From the NCBI GenBank assembly GCA_021234535.1, contig CM037833.1, forward strand, positions 868,001 to 932,000: a stretch of DNA of 64,000 nucleotides. The letters are read 5' to 3'. The translations under genes and the position numbers were made by a program. Of the stretch, positions 37,447 through 48,590 are shown one piece after another. The first letter of the stretch is position 1. Each line of letters begins with the position of its first letter. This DNA comes from Stichopus chloronotus. Taxonomy: Eukaryota; Echinodermata; Holothuroidea; Aspidochirotida; Stichopodidae. The notes beneath the pieces are model-generated. The model ran no database searches and was not told the DNA's origin. It saw only the letters and a list, made by a program, of their open reading frames with translations.

Positions 37447-40400
37447 TGAAGGAGTGCTTTGTTATTTCCTCCTTTCGAATACTGTATTGTATTCATCATA
37501 CCTGAATATACTAAAACAAACGAAGTTTCCATAAACAGGTATCTGCTTCTATTCTTTGTGGTTTCCTCGCGTTGCATTTAATAAGATAAGACACGATTTT
37601 CACAACTAATGTCAGCGTATCAAATGAATATAATGGAGGTGTTACTTACAATGTGACCAGGAAACTACTGAACCAACAAGAGGAATGGAATGGAGGAAAT
37701 ATAATATAGGTTCTGTTTCATTTTATTTTTCATTACGTGTGTCCAAGTCTGAAATGTCTGACAGATTACTGCACTAAAAATTTGAATTCTTCATCTCATT
37801 GTTCCATCACAAATACAAAATTGATCAAGACTAAACAATTGTTTATGACGTAATTGCAGTGCCTGTGACATTGAGCGGATACGATAAACATGACGATTCA
37901 GTTTTGTGATTAGTGGTATTGATATTGATAATAATATTATTATGCATTTAGATCGGCTTTAGATTTAGTGCTAAAGTACTTTATCTTGGCAAAATATATT
38001 TCTTGTGTACATTTAGCAGTATATCGATGCAGTAATTTGGGCAGTGCTTGGTTACCTGAGGGTATCTTGATGTGTTGACCTAGGCAAAATATTATAAATA
38101 AAGCCAATAGTCATCGTACATAGAAGTATTCAATAATACCATCAAATAATTCTAACTTGTGAATGTTGTATTGTATAATACTTAACACGAGGTAGATAAG
38201 TTGTTCGTATGAAAATATGGAATACAGGCTAAACATGTAGGTAAACTCCATCTGAACATTTTGAATGAGAGCAAACGTTACTGCACTCGTTCTTAACCCA
38301 ATTCTTATCTTTGGGCACTTTGTATTTTCTTTATCATCCGTTTAAAGCAGTGTTTATGGTATACAATGAAGGATGTTACGTCAAGTGTTTGTGAATACTG
38401 AATATTTTCAGTACTGATAAACGTATTAGTTAATTCTTACACTCTGACCATTTTTACCTGTGCAAAACTGGAACATTATTGATCTCTGACCTGGCATTCT
38501 GGGAAGGGTCAATATGGAAATCGTTTGAGGGATACGGTGCAATGAATGAGTGAATGAGTCTCAGATTGAGAGTAAAGGACTCGAGGGGAAATCTTGGTGA
38601 CGATCATTTTACATGTTAGTTTTATTATTTAACTCATTAACTTTGCTTGATACCTAGAGTCCTTAGAAGGATGCACAGAATTTTTAGGAGGGGTGATTGG
38701 CATGAGGATGAAGCATTTTTGCGTCCTCAGCGTGGGCAGTAATACCTAGGCGAAGTTGGAGAGAAGTGTATGTGCACCTTTTTTACTTTATAAGGCCCGG
38801 AAATGACTGGAAACGGCACTTCCCGGGTTTCCTTAACTGCTCGTACTGCTTTAAAATAAGGATTTATGGCCATATCTGAATTTTTCAACTAATTAGAAAA
38901 GCATGAGTCAATGAGCAAATGGAAATAGTTTGGATTGCCTTCACACAAAATATATAGTAACAAGTATGGCGCTCTCCGGGCTCAAACGTCACCAACTCTT
39001 GTCGATCGACAGGGGCAAAAAAATGCGACTGGCATTAAAATTGTCTACTTCACAAAATAAGTACTCATGCAAATCACAACTTACAACACACAAACTACCA
39101 TTTGACCATGAGTTATGCTAAAAAAATCATCAGAAAAATCTAATTTAGATTATTGTGATCCTCGTTTTACAAAGTTCACTGAAAACAGAATACATCATGA
39201 TACGTGGGAGTTTAGTACTCCCAACACCATTAGAACAAATTGAAATAATAGCTGACAATGTAAGAAAATCCGAATCGGTATATTTGTAAGTTCAAACAAT
39301 TAGTACACACTTAGATTGGCCTGACAAAACCGATTCCACTTATTAATTCACGTTCATCTCGTCGGACGCCCCTCCTCCTCCCTTCGACACGCGATTGTTA
39401 CATGAACCACTACGTCACTGATTAGTTACTGATAATGTTTAAGAGAACTGATCATAACGACTTTTTCGCGCTTTCTCGGCAACAGCGTTAAAAATATAAA
39501 CAATCCACAGATCCATAGATGTTTGCTATAAGGTTGCACAGTAGACTTCGTAGTGCATTAACTACATTGTTTAGGAAGATGTAGCCTATTCTCTCTAGAC
39601 TGTTTTTGGTCACTGCGATCTCAACAATTGCTTCTATTTTTACTCTGTTTTCTCATAGAATTTTGAAAGTAGAAAATGCAAATTTCAAAATCACTACCCT
39701 CCACACACACCCACCTGCTGTGTACGGCCTTTTTAAATTAGAACATAAACTCCTGTGTTTATTGAGAAATGGTACAGTTTGAACATGAAGTTGATTTTTC
39801 TTTCTCCCCCCCCCCCACTTTCTGATTCTGCAAACGAGAAAAATTCATTTATGTTTGTGACTAGACGAAGGATTATGATACTAACAAGAGTTTTCAACCT
39901 AATATCAGTGAACTAAAGTGTTCACTTAACTAAAATAGAAAAAAATCAGATCGATTGCTGTTTTTGTTAAAATATTTTTTCTTCACTTCAAGATTCTTTG
40001 ACAGGATCGATTGTCATACAACGTTAACGGGAACTCATAGTCGGTGCTTTTTTGTCATTGGTATAATTCTTAAATTAAAAAAAAAAAATCCGTGTGTTTT
40101 ACAAGACACGTTGAAACACAAATGTACTGCCAGGTGAAGTTGTGTTCCGTTACAAATTGTGATTCCCAAACAGAAGCTCTGATATATGAGATCATGTTCT
40201 GTTATTCGGGAGCATAAGAAGTGTATTCTAAAAAGTTTAATGAACTGACCAACACTAATGGCCCATGTATATGACACATACACTCTAACACCGTTTGTTT
40301 TTTTCTTCCTTTTTTATGTCATGTGTAGTTCCGACTGCGCACTTGTTAGTAACTACCTATAGAGAAAAACACTCCGTAGTAACAGCTGTCACGATACTGT

Positions 40401-41889
40401 TGTGAAATTAGAAATTATATTAAAACGAAAATTTTGCATCTTTAATTACATCAGATCACTGTGCCAACCGATCTGTTTTCGACGATAAACATGAAAATGT
40501 ATCGGGTACATGATAAGATAGAATGCACGGTATTTTTATTTATAAACGAAAACATTTGTTTCAATTCTCACCTACAGCTGAAGAAGAATTAAAATTAGAA
40601 AGAAAACAACCGAAATCAAGACCACGTACCTTCCACCTGCCAGTCCTTAAATCCAGTGTGACCAGTTTATACCTCCCAGTGTTTTTCGTGAACAAAGACA
40701 CTAATAGAGTTAAGAGAAAGTGTACATTTTTTTTTTACCACATTATGAAATACGAGAAATCTACAAACAGCTAGACCTTTAATAAGTGCAACGTGAATGA
40801 ATTTATCAACAAGTATCAACTTAACACTTGTGTTAACGAATCTTAAAAAGATTTAGATACACTTGACGATCAGAAACTCAGACACAGAAATATAAATTGT
40901 TGTGTATCAACTAATGAGGAAAATAAGAAAATAAGCAAATATGGACATTGTCAAAGAAATCAGGAAAGGATGAAATAAATATGTTATTATGTTGACGTAT
41001 ATGTAATTTACAATACACAATTGCAGACATACGTCATTGTGCATATCTATCATAATGGTCTCAAATTTCAGGTCATAAATAACGATAATTTACTTGAAAC
41101 ATGACAAACGACTTCATTGCAGTAAGAACCACATTATTGTGTGTGTGGGTGCCCTTGGGTCAATGAGACCTTAGTACCGATGGCTACACTTGGGGGGCGT
41201 TCTTACTGATGTTAAATTTCAATTGGGGGTCGTTGGCAGAGCCTGTCGGTATCAGGCCAGTAGTTGTGAAGCAAGATACAAATATTCAGCTACCGCGGGC
41301 GACATTACTACATTTGACGGTCGGAGGGGACATTAGCCAGCTCCTACTTGCAGCATAGCTGAGTACCTATACACACAACAATTGCCTCTCATCATAGATC
41401 CTAAGGGAGCGACCATTCAGTCACGGCACGGTTGTCCAACTTCCCTTATCTATATCCTCGGCAAATAAACACAAATAGATACTGTGCCAGTAATTACACA
41501 TTTCTCGTTCGAGACTGATACACAGAACTACCTCAGGCTATTCACAAGTGACGGTTTGTCTCCTAAGAGCAATAGCAATTCTCTAACCTAGTTTCTTCTG
41601 CAGTCAACACTAGAGACTTCAAAACAATAATATGACACGACTGTCTAAAGATTTCGACCTCCCAGTTTATTCAAACCTAATTACTAAAAAGGAATAAAAG
41701 AAATAATAAGACTTACACAATTTTTTTCATACTACATGTACCATGTAAACCCCAGATTCGATACACCCCTGCTTTGTGTCGGCTCATACAAAGCCTTTAA
41801 ATACAACATGCAAGAAATGTAAACAATCTTAACTTTTGACCCACTGAGGTCGTACTATAAACAACATCGTACAAGGATTCACACGTCGG
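37447..41889. other. Long unassigned stretch
   Basis: Mostly AT-rich. It holds a second copy of the CGGCACTTCCCGGG motif (38,795-38,830) and a poly-C run near 39,807-39,816. A possible acceptor (TTTCAATTCTCACCTACAG, ending at 40,578) is followed by codons for EEELKLERKQPKSRP. No exon could be completed with a good donor. No RNA gene or array was seen. Confidence 0.35.
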
Positions 41890-42129
41890 GATAATACTAG
41901 CCAGCACACAGAAATCATACAAATGACCACATCACACTAAAGTAAACAACACATACTTAACCAGAAAGCCAAAAGGCTCTGTGATTCCTTGCCACATGGT
42001 TATATTATAACAACGTTGAATTATCCACATAATAAGTATAAGATCAACTGCGGTTATTTTTCTTGATACGCCACAAGCCTTTAACTCAAAATGATCTTTA
42101 TTTTGGGTAACCTGACATGACCGTGACAT

Positions 42130-42218
42130 TTGACGTCCACCAAAAGCAATAGGGATCACCTACCCAGTATGGCCAACCCACACATCAAGTACAGTATGAA
42201 TTATGATATCAGTCAACA
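42130..42218 (+). repeat. Fragment of a dispersed CAATAGGGATCA repeat
   Basis: The stretch from CACCAAAAGCAATAGGGATCACC to ACATTACCCTTCT parallels 43,738-43,825 in the same orientation (CACCAAAACAATAGGGATCATC ... GAGTTACCCTTCTTG). It abuts the truncated end of the gag remnant. A related fragment (GATTCCTTGCC) lies at 41,983-41,993. Confidence 0.55.
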
Positions 42219-42863
42219 TTACCCTTCTGGAAAGTCACTACCACATTTCCAACACTGGGCTTTGTACCATTTCTTTTTGGCGCTGTCCCATTTTTTCGGT
42301 AGTTTACTTTGTACTGTTTCCACTTTTGGTCCTTCAATTTCTGTAGCATTTTGATCCGAGATCATAATTGCTCTCCCTAAGTCAAGCATCTCAGTTAAGG
42401 TGCGGTTCGGTCCTTCAACACTCTTCGCCGCAATCGTGACGAACTGCAGCTTTGAATTATCTGTGATTTGATTTCTTTATCTATATCCATAAACTGACAA
42501 TAATTTACTAATTGCCTCAGCCTGGTGGTAAACACATCCAACGTTTCGCCTTCCCCTTGCTTCGCTTGACGAAACTTGAAAATCGTGTATTCAGTATTTT
42601 GTATAAGTTGAAAATACTCCGTCAGCTTGGTTTTTGCTGTGTCATAATCTGTAGAGTCTCCAGTTTCATTAAGTGTTTGAAATATTTCAGTAATGCTCCT
42701 CCCCTCCAAAATGAAGTAACATTGCCCTTTAACGAGCTTCATCCTTGATATCAAATGCAATGAAGTTTTCCAGTCGAAGTAGCCATTTCTCCCACCGCGT
42801 GCCAATACTTGCATGATCCGAATTATCTCCGAAACTGAACTCAGGAAAATGTGGATACGCCAT
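42219..42863 (-). pseudogene. gag: Ty3/Gypsy-type retrotransposon gag, truncated and frameshifted
   Basis: The minus-strand reading begins with ATG at 42,863 (MAYPHFPEF) in a frame that stays open for 44 codons, to a TAA at 42,731-42,729. Similarity continues in that frame for roughly 15 more codons and then moves to a second frame, open at 42,397-42,814, whose downstream part shows the retrotransposon gag signature: YDTAKTKLTEYF, then FRQAKQGEGETLDVFTTRLR, NYCQF, and KSQIIQSCSSSRLRRRVL. Near 42,415 similarity shifts to a third frame (LTEMLDLGRA) and ends in CWKCGSDFPEG at a TAA (42,221-42,219). This breaks the zinc knuckle before its remaining cysteines. At least two frameshifts and one internal stop make it non-functional, and no protease, reverse transcriptase or integrase follows. 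The arrangement resembles invertebrate Mag-like Gypsy elements, which is inference from recollection of that family. Confidence 0.88.
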
Positions 42864-42942
42864 TTTAATTGTCAGAATTTAATCAATTTTCTTCTAGTAT
42901 TATGGTCTTCCTTGAAGGGTTTCAGAGTCCTCAATAAAAGGA

Positions 42943-42960
42943 TCGTATCTTCATCGCCAT
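42943..42960 (-). other. Putative primer-binding site of the Gypsy remnant
   Basis: On the minus strand, directly after the putative LTR end (CTTACA), the sequence reads ATGGCGATGAAGATACG. A TGG start adjacent to the LTR is the usual position and form of a tRNA primer site in LTR elements. The matching tRNA was not identified. Confidence 0.45.
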
Positions 42961-43270
42961 TGTAAGATTTCGAGAAAGCACACTGGAGACTCAGAAATGC
43001 ATCTTGCTACTTGTATTTCTGATGATATTCTAACTGCAGATTATTCTCATAATAAAGGCAAATACATCAATAACAAAGAAATATTTATGGAATGCCTTCA
43101 TATAGACAGGAGACAGTCAGTGGTAGACTGGGCAGGAGTATTTGTTCTATCAAAGAGATAAATGAAGCGCAGGTGACAGCTATCTGACCCCATGACCTCA
43201 GGGTTACTGAGACAACCTATGGAGGCCTCTGAGGGAGTGTTTGAAAAGTCAAAGTTATTCTCTACTTACA
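42961..43270 (-). mobile_element. Putative 5' LTR of the Gypsy remnant (310 bp)
   Basis: The segment is bounded by TGTAAG and CTTACA, an inverted pair of the TG...CA type expected at LTR ends. It lies at the correct position upstream of the minus-strand gag, with the primer-like site directly at its inner edge. There is no second LTR copy in the window to confirm it, consistent with truncation on the left. AATAAA/TTTATT motifs occur inside, but no promoter can be assigned. Confidence 0.5.
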
Positions 43271-43283
43271 AATGCAGTATATG

Positions 43284-43384
43284 GAAAATGCTATTTCAAA
43301 CATGACATGGTCCTGATTGGCTTCCATAGGCTGGGAAAATGCTATTTCAAACATGACATGGTCCTGATCGGCTTCCATAGGCTG
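43284..43384. repeat. Recent tandem duplication, 51 bp unit
   Basis: GAAAATGCTATTTCAAACATGACATGG ... CTTCCATAGGCTG is present twice (starts at 43,284 and 43,335) with one visible substitution (GATTGG against GATCGG). It lies immediately outside the putative LTR. It is divisible by three and keeps a minus frame (43,262-43,450) open, but that frame shows no other support. Confidence 0.92.
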
Positions 43385-43734
43385 AAAAAGCACAAATAAG
43401 TTTGCAATGACAAAAATTCGTATTGAGTTAACTGTGTCCGAAGGAATCAAAAACTGTCAATAGTAATTTTGCACAATGTAGCCCATATGCTTTTTAACTA
43501 ATTTGTACGGTAGTTTATAATAACCACAATAATGGTGCTTAGGCTATTATTATTATTTTATAGTGAAAAATTATCCCTTCCTCTCTATTGATAAGCATTA
43601 AATTTCACAGGGTCGTGAACCTGTTAATAACAGACAACCGTATCAAGTTTAAATAAATCTGACCCACGGATAAGGAACTATGGCAGTTTTAACATTTTTT
43701 ATGTTTTACCCCATAACCTCATTAATATGCAAGA

Positions 43735-43844
43735 TTTGGACACCAAAACAATAGGGATCATCTACTCAATATGGGCAACCTACATGCCAAAAATGAAATT
43801 ACTCAGAGTTACCCTTCTTGAGATAGGGTGTTTAGGAGCAACCG

Positions 43845-43880
<36 letters not shown>

Positions 43881-43925
43881 ACGACATCAGGACTGCATAG
43901 ATTCCCCTGCCTACGGCAAGGAATC
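43735..43925 (+). repeat. Dispersed repeat ending in (CA)n and a GCAAGGAATC hairpin
   Basis: Starts with the CACCAAAACAATAGGGATCATC module shared with 42,130-42,218. It continues through GAGTTACCCTTCTTGAGATAG to a CA run at 43,846-43,882, and ends with GATTCCCCTGCCTACGGCAAGGAATC, a 10-bp imperfect hairpin. This order looks like the 3' tail of a dispersed invertebrate element, although the family cannot be named from the sequence alone. Confidence 0.6.
43846..43882. repeat. (CA)n microsatellite
   Basis: About 18 CA dinucleotides with a single T interruption, inside the dispersed repeat. Confidence 0.95.
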
Positions 43926-44179
43926 AATAATACGTCGTAGGAACCACCACTAACCGTACACTAGGCTTCACACACAGCACAACTTGGGAAAATGAACATC
44001 GTTAGCCTAACACTAGGCCTAACAGTGCACAGCAGTGATCAATACACACTTGGGAGCCTAATTTTCACAATACATCGTAACAGTATACCTTACTTCACGT
44101 AAGTCACATAACTCATAAGGATGCAGTAATAAATACATTAACATTAAGTTTCATATGAATTGAATTGTGGATCATCTGC

Positions 44180-44620
44180 AATGACATTAATTGGCCTATG
44201 GATCCATCGCGGACGCGACGCGGGAAAGTACATGTTTCAGCTGGTTGATGGGTGACTTCTACTTCTCTGCTATGTCTGTGAAATCATTGTTATCGCTCAG
44301 CTCAGAAGAACATGACAACAGGTAACCAGCGGCATGCGTACTTTAACACAGGGTTAGCAGTAAGATCGTCGTACATCGTGCTTCAGGTTTAAGACTTCGG
44401 CGTTGGAAGATGGCGGCCACACGCCTTACTCAGTCTCGTGTACACATTTGTAGCGATGGACAGTAGCAAACTTTCCACAGGTTGACTGATAGTGACGTAA
44501 CGTCTATACGACTTCTGACAACAGTTCCAGGACCAGGTCTGAGCAATTAAATTACGGGATTACGACGAATTAACGTCGGAATCAAGGAGGCGACGTCCAC
44601 ACTGGCCAAGTGCTTCCAAG
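44180..44620 (+). promoter_or_regulatory. CpG-rich patch with YY1-like AAGATGGCGGCC
   Basis: CpG dinucleotides cluster here (CATCGCGGACGCGACGCGGG at 44,206-44,225, and several more to 44,600). AAGATGGCGGCC at 44,407-44,418 matches the established YY1 core-promoter motif, which often overlaps an initiator codon in animal genes. The ATG within it opens only an 18-codon frame before TAG unless spliced; no donor was found. No downstream exon on the plus strand was identified, so a promoter is a hypothesis. Confidence 0.25.
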
Positions 44621-46479
44621 ACTAACGCATGCATCACAGGGGATTCCGCATCTCGAACGGAGGACGCTTCTGATGTTGGGTTTCTTGACAAAAAAAGGAA
44701 CTTCCTTAACTTTTGAAATGAGAGCAGCATACTTCACAGATTCTCAAAACTGGTGTCCTTACATTATGGATCAGTTTTTTTTTCTTAATGTAGGTGCAAA
44801 CAATACTACTGACGGATACCTTCACCGAGTTTCCAAACATTCTTTTCGAACTAGAACACACAACGAAAAGAAAAAAAAAAGGAAGAGAGTGGACGAAGTA
44901 TTTGCTCTTTTTGTATGGAATAAAATACCGTCTTTTGAATTGAACTAAGAACAGAAGGGGGGGGGGGGGTAAAGTAGGTGAGCTTAAGACAACAATGGCA
45001 TTTTACATTCCGAATCGCCTAACTTATCCTGATCGCTTAACTTCTGCTGATTTTTCTATTAGTTGAATGCATTGTTGAAACATGGTCCTCCATCAAATTT
45101 CTTTCTTCGCCAAACATGACCCTTAAGTGATTGTTCATCTTATCTCTTGTAATATTCAACTGAGACTACGTAGATAATAAGATCATCTGGATAGATTTAA
45201 ATTGAGAAACTTGATTTCCAGGAAAAGAAAAAAAATGAACGCATGAGACTAAATTTCCAGGAACATGGTATCTTCCCTCGGTCAGCAAATTCATCGCATT
45301 GGTCAACAAGTCAATCATTCCCGTTTGCCTGATTTCCGTCCACTTTCCCGTTTTTGTGGATTAATTCTGGAAACATTTCTTTTCTGAAAACTGGAAACAA
45401 CTTTTGCTATAACACTCTCAATTCAAATTCAAATTCTGTTATCCTTATCCCTGACTACGGATTTACGCCCATCGTTTGACATGTAGATTTTTGTTTGATG
45501 GGGAGAGAGGGGGCTACGTGACATCGAATAATCATGCGATGCATGTTCTCTACCACTACAAGACGCTTGGACACCACAATAGTAGTAGTTATTTCACCAA
45601 TCTCGTGATGACAATACTGTCTTAAAAGAAATATCTACCAAATGCGCCAACAAGCAAAAAAAAAAAAAAGTTCAATAATGGAGGTGTCATTAGAAGTAGA
45701 CTGGACGGAAATTCGGTTACTGCTAATACTTGAGTACTTAAAAAATTAAGATAAGCTTTTTAATTGCCTCAAAGATATGCTATTTCCTTTCTTGGGCGAT
45801 TCCAGTTCAATATGGTTCACGTCCTAAAAATCAAGTAATCCTTAGACAATTAGGTTGCTTAGAACAATGCTTTAAGGCAACATGTTTAGTGGCCAACGTT
45901 TTCAGGGAAGATGGCGCAACAACTGTTTAATTGACATAGATGAATACATGTGTCCCTAATGTTTACAAGTAGTCGCATGCAAATAAACTGAATAGATAAA
46001 AGTCTAATATATTGTCAACTACTGGTGGTTTCCTGAAATAGACAGACATGGATGACTTGCGGCTCGGTGTCATTCGTGAAACCTAGTTGCCCACGATTGA
46101 CAACGAGCAGCACCTAGGCAGAAAAATTATTTTTTTCTCTTGACGACTGGCAATATGTTTGCAGTATAAAAATCTCCTAGTCACACCGCAACTGTAGCAG
46201 ACTAAAGATACCACGTTGTGTTTACTTTCTAATCATGTTTTAGTCCAATATAAATATCAAGTACGATGCAAAGGATAGATTACTGGGTAAACATGTGGGC
46301 TGATCACACGACTTCCAACCGTTGTATCTCTTTCTAATAACGCCTCCCTGGTTCAATTGTCACATGAAGATCGACGTTTAATGTTCAACCTCGGATTCCC
46401 TACTACGTCACAACACATTCAGGTTTGATTTTTTTTGTTTCAGTGTATATATCTTCAATCGTCACATTACATGATTCCA
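44621..46479. other. Unassigned stretch
   Basis: A 112-codon plus-strand frame (44,610-44,948) starts from a non-standard codon and ends in a lysine-rich A-run, followed by a G-run at 44,959-44,970. I find no domain in it. AAGATGGCGCAAC at 45,908 is another YY1-like core. Nothing else was recognised. Confidence 0.35.
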
Positions 46480-46990
46480 TTACATGAATTTTAGGGACAA
46501 AACCCAATTTAGCCCCAAATTTGGTATTACCAGTATAGCTTAAGAAGTATTTGAGCATTGAATGCAAAATTTCTTATCTGAGAATGCAATATTTAAGTTA
46601 TATCACTTTTACAGCAAAGAGTGTGGAATTTGCTGATTTTTTTTAAAAAAAAAGTCAATTTTGCCCAAGAATTTGCATTGCAAGCATTTCTTGAGAACCA
46701 TTGGACCAATTAACTTAAAGCTTTGTAAGAGCTTACTTGGGAACACACATAAAACATGAAACCCCTCGCCCCTTTGTTAATGTCAGTATATACATTTTCA
46801 ATCTTTTCATTACATGATTACATTACATGATTTTGTTAGCAATAAATGCAATTTTGCCCCAAATTTGGTATTACCAGTGTATCTTGAGACAACTTTGAGC
46901 ACTTAATGCAAACATTTGCAAGGACTTATCTGAAATTCAATATTTAAGGAATATCACTTTTATAGAAGGGAGTGAAATATGCTGAGTTTT
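46480..46990 (+). repeat. AATTTTGCCCC-family repeat, three units
   Basis: Units start at about 46,505 (TAGCCCCAAATTTGGTATTACCAG), 46,660 (TTTTGCCCAAGAATTTGCATTGC) and 46,850 (TTTTGCCCCAAATTTGGTATTACCAG). Each is followed by a CTTGAGA/CTTAAGA segment and a GCA-rich ATGCAAA phrase. Spacing is about 150-190 bp. The reverse complement of the same unit forms 59,700-60,120. Confidence 0.75.
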
Positions 46991-47222
46991 GAGAAGAAAA
47001 AAAAACGATCTTACCTCCAAACGTGATATGAAATAACCTAATGTTATAATTGTGTTATGTAGCGTAATATGCACAGATACTTTTGAGTATGTCGAGAGTT
47101 AGAAGCCAGTGGCTTCCAACTCACGACAGTGGAACTATAGGACGATTTCTGACATGGACAACTATTTAATTTGCATTCTGGGGGTTCCTTTTGCATAATA
47201 ATAACACACTTTGTCATCCATA

Positions 47223-47477
47223 TTAACCTGCAAGAAAAGCATAATAGTCATTAAGTGTAGTTACTTTAATACCAGACGCCACGCCATCACTGTGAACAAT
47301 TTCAATAAATAACACATACACATCGGTTTGACTGACTACCAACATTCTGGTTGTTTTTTCTTTTTCTTTTTTCTTTGGTTCTTCGGTGCCTGTTTCAATA
47401 TTAGCGTTTGAGCTGAAAGTACGTAAATAGTAGCATTCAATATCTCCTAAAGTAGTTTCCTGGTCGACAAGATACAT
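47223..47477 (-). CDS. Possible coding exon, unidentified
   Basis: An ATG frame of 84 codons on the minus strand includes a lysine/glutamate-rich middle (EEPKKKEKEKTTR) and VSQTDVYVLFIEIVHSDG. It ends LNDYYAFLAG at a stop. At its end the DNA reads CTTTTCTTGCAG/GT, which looks like a splice acceptor, and beyond it a different frame stays open for about 60 codons. The two cannot both be read as one simple exon. No family was recognised; a chance frame is the main alternative. Confidence 0.2.
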   Translation of the reverse strand: MYLVDQETTLGDIECYYLRTFSSNANIETGTEEPKKKEKEKTTRMLVVSQTDVYVLFIEIVHSDGVASGIKVTTLNDYYAFLAG

Positions 47478-47775
47478 TGGACGTAAGATGTTACCTCCTC
47501 AATAAATGGATTTTATTTAGCACATGTGGTGCAACGCTTAACACGGATTTGACTGACTTAGTCCTCCCTTTACTCCTTAATAACATTGAGAGTTTTCACA
47601 CAGTAATATTATTACAGAAAACCGACTTAAATATAGGCCCCAAACATGCCGAATATGCACTTCTGATATTTTTGTTGTAAGGAATGTCACCCCCATGTAG
47701 CCTTTTAATTTACATCAAATTGTAAGTCACATTCTCCTGGTCCCGGAACATGCTTCTGGCCTGTCAAATATCTCA

Positions 47776-47967
47776 CAATCTTGGACAAAATTAATGGGAT
47801 ACTTTGCAAGTATGAGACTAAATTTTACGTTAAAGGATAACATGAGACCCAGCGCCACTTTTCTATGTTGTGCTATAGCAGGAGTGAATGTACACTCTCA
47901 ACAGTAATCCTATAGCCAACACTGAGCGGGGAGAGGCTTGTCCCAAGGTACATTTTGTCCAAGAATG
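47776..47967. mobile_element. Foldback MITE (192 bp), second copy, inverted
   Basis: The ends are CAATCTTGGACAAAAT and ATTTTGTCCAAGAATG. Read in reverse it follows the copy at 17,315-17,512 through CCTTGGGACA, GTGTTGGCTATAGGATT and GTACATTCACT. Substitutions in one terminus and in the GC-rich stem show that this copy is more decayed. The flanks are not a clean TA pair (CA on the left, TT on the right), so the target duplication has mutated or the ends differ by a base or two. Confidence 0.8.
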
Positions 47968-48110
47968 TTGGTCTCTGTGAAATGTTACAGTAAACTTTTG
48001 CAAATCAGCATATGCAAGTCCTATGTTGAAAGCAATGCATGATGGCCATGAGATATACGTGAGAACTCCGTGGAATATTCCCTTGCTTTGATCTGTAAAT
48101 TCCTTTATTC

Positions 48111-48590
48111 ATCAGTGACCTTTTATACGTCATTGATAGGTGTGGCTAACGAGACATCTGTAGACAAAGCGTTGATATCAACAAACCAAAACCTTGTCTA
48201 AATGGTCGTTTTTGTAGGTTCCACTAATTATAGTGTTTTACTATTTTCTTACTTGTTTTTCTGCCACACTTTTGTACAATGCAACGCGGTTGCACTCCTT
48301 CCAGGGATATGGTAATTGAAAGGAGTGACCTCAGCCTTACCTTTTCTGATTGAGTACAAGGTGTTAAAGTGCCATTGTTCCAGGACCAAGCCAACGAACA
48401 TACAAATTATACGTTCGTAGAAATGACTGTCAAGTTTGAATAACTCATACTTTAATATTATACAAACTCAAAAAACAAACAATACAAACTCCAATACATA
48501 TACAATCTATGGTACAAACTCATGTTACGCATGCTATCGGTAGTAAGAGAAGTACTGCAATGGGACCTTGAAATATGTATTTCTTGAAAC
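48111..48590. other. Unassigned spacer
   Basis: No recognisable gene or repeat. CAAACTC phrases recur at 48,466-48,520 as a minor simple-sequence patch. Confidence 0.4.

Larger units (their letters stand above)
47030..48110. repeat. Duplicated segment shared with 61,950-62,430 (copy 1)
   Basis: TTATGTAGCGTAATATGCACAGATACTTT at 47,056 recurs at 61,985. GGTCTCTGTGAAATGTTACAGTAAACT and the following CAATGCATG-TGG-GATGAGATA-CG...AACTCCGTGGA at 47,970-48,075 recur at 62,313-62,415. The order is the same. This copy contains the foldback MITE, and the other contains a 12-bp tandem array instead. Both copies sit beside an AATTTTGGGGC-family repeat, so the larger block was probably copied together. 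Confidence 0.65.

Noticed and set aside
40579..40626. Possible small exon after TTTCAATTCTCACCTACAG
   Set aside because: The acceptor looks good and the peptide is charged, but no convincing donor bounds it and no neighbouring exon was found.
42395..42814. The 139-codon frame read as one protein from its ATG at 42,814
   Set aside because: Its first ~35 codons are out of frame with the gag similarity, which runs from the ATG at 42,863 in another frame. The feature is annotated as a frameshifted pseudogene instead.
43895..43925. Hairpin GATTCCCCTGCC-GGCAAGGAATC as a terminator or small RNA gene
   Set aside because: It is the tail of a dispersed repeat, and a bacterial-type terminator makes no sense in this setting.
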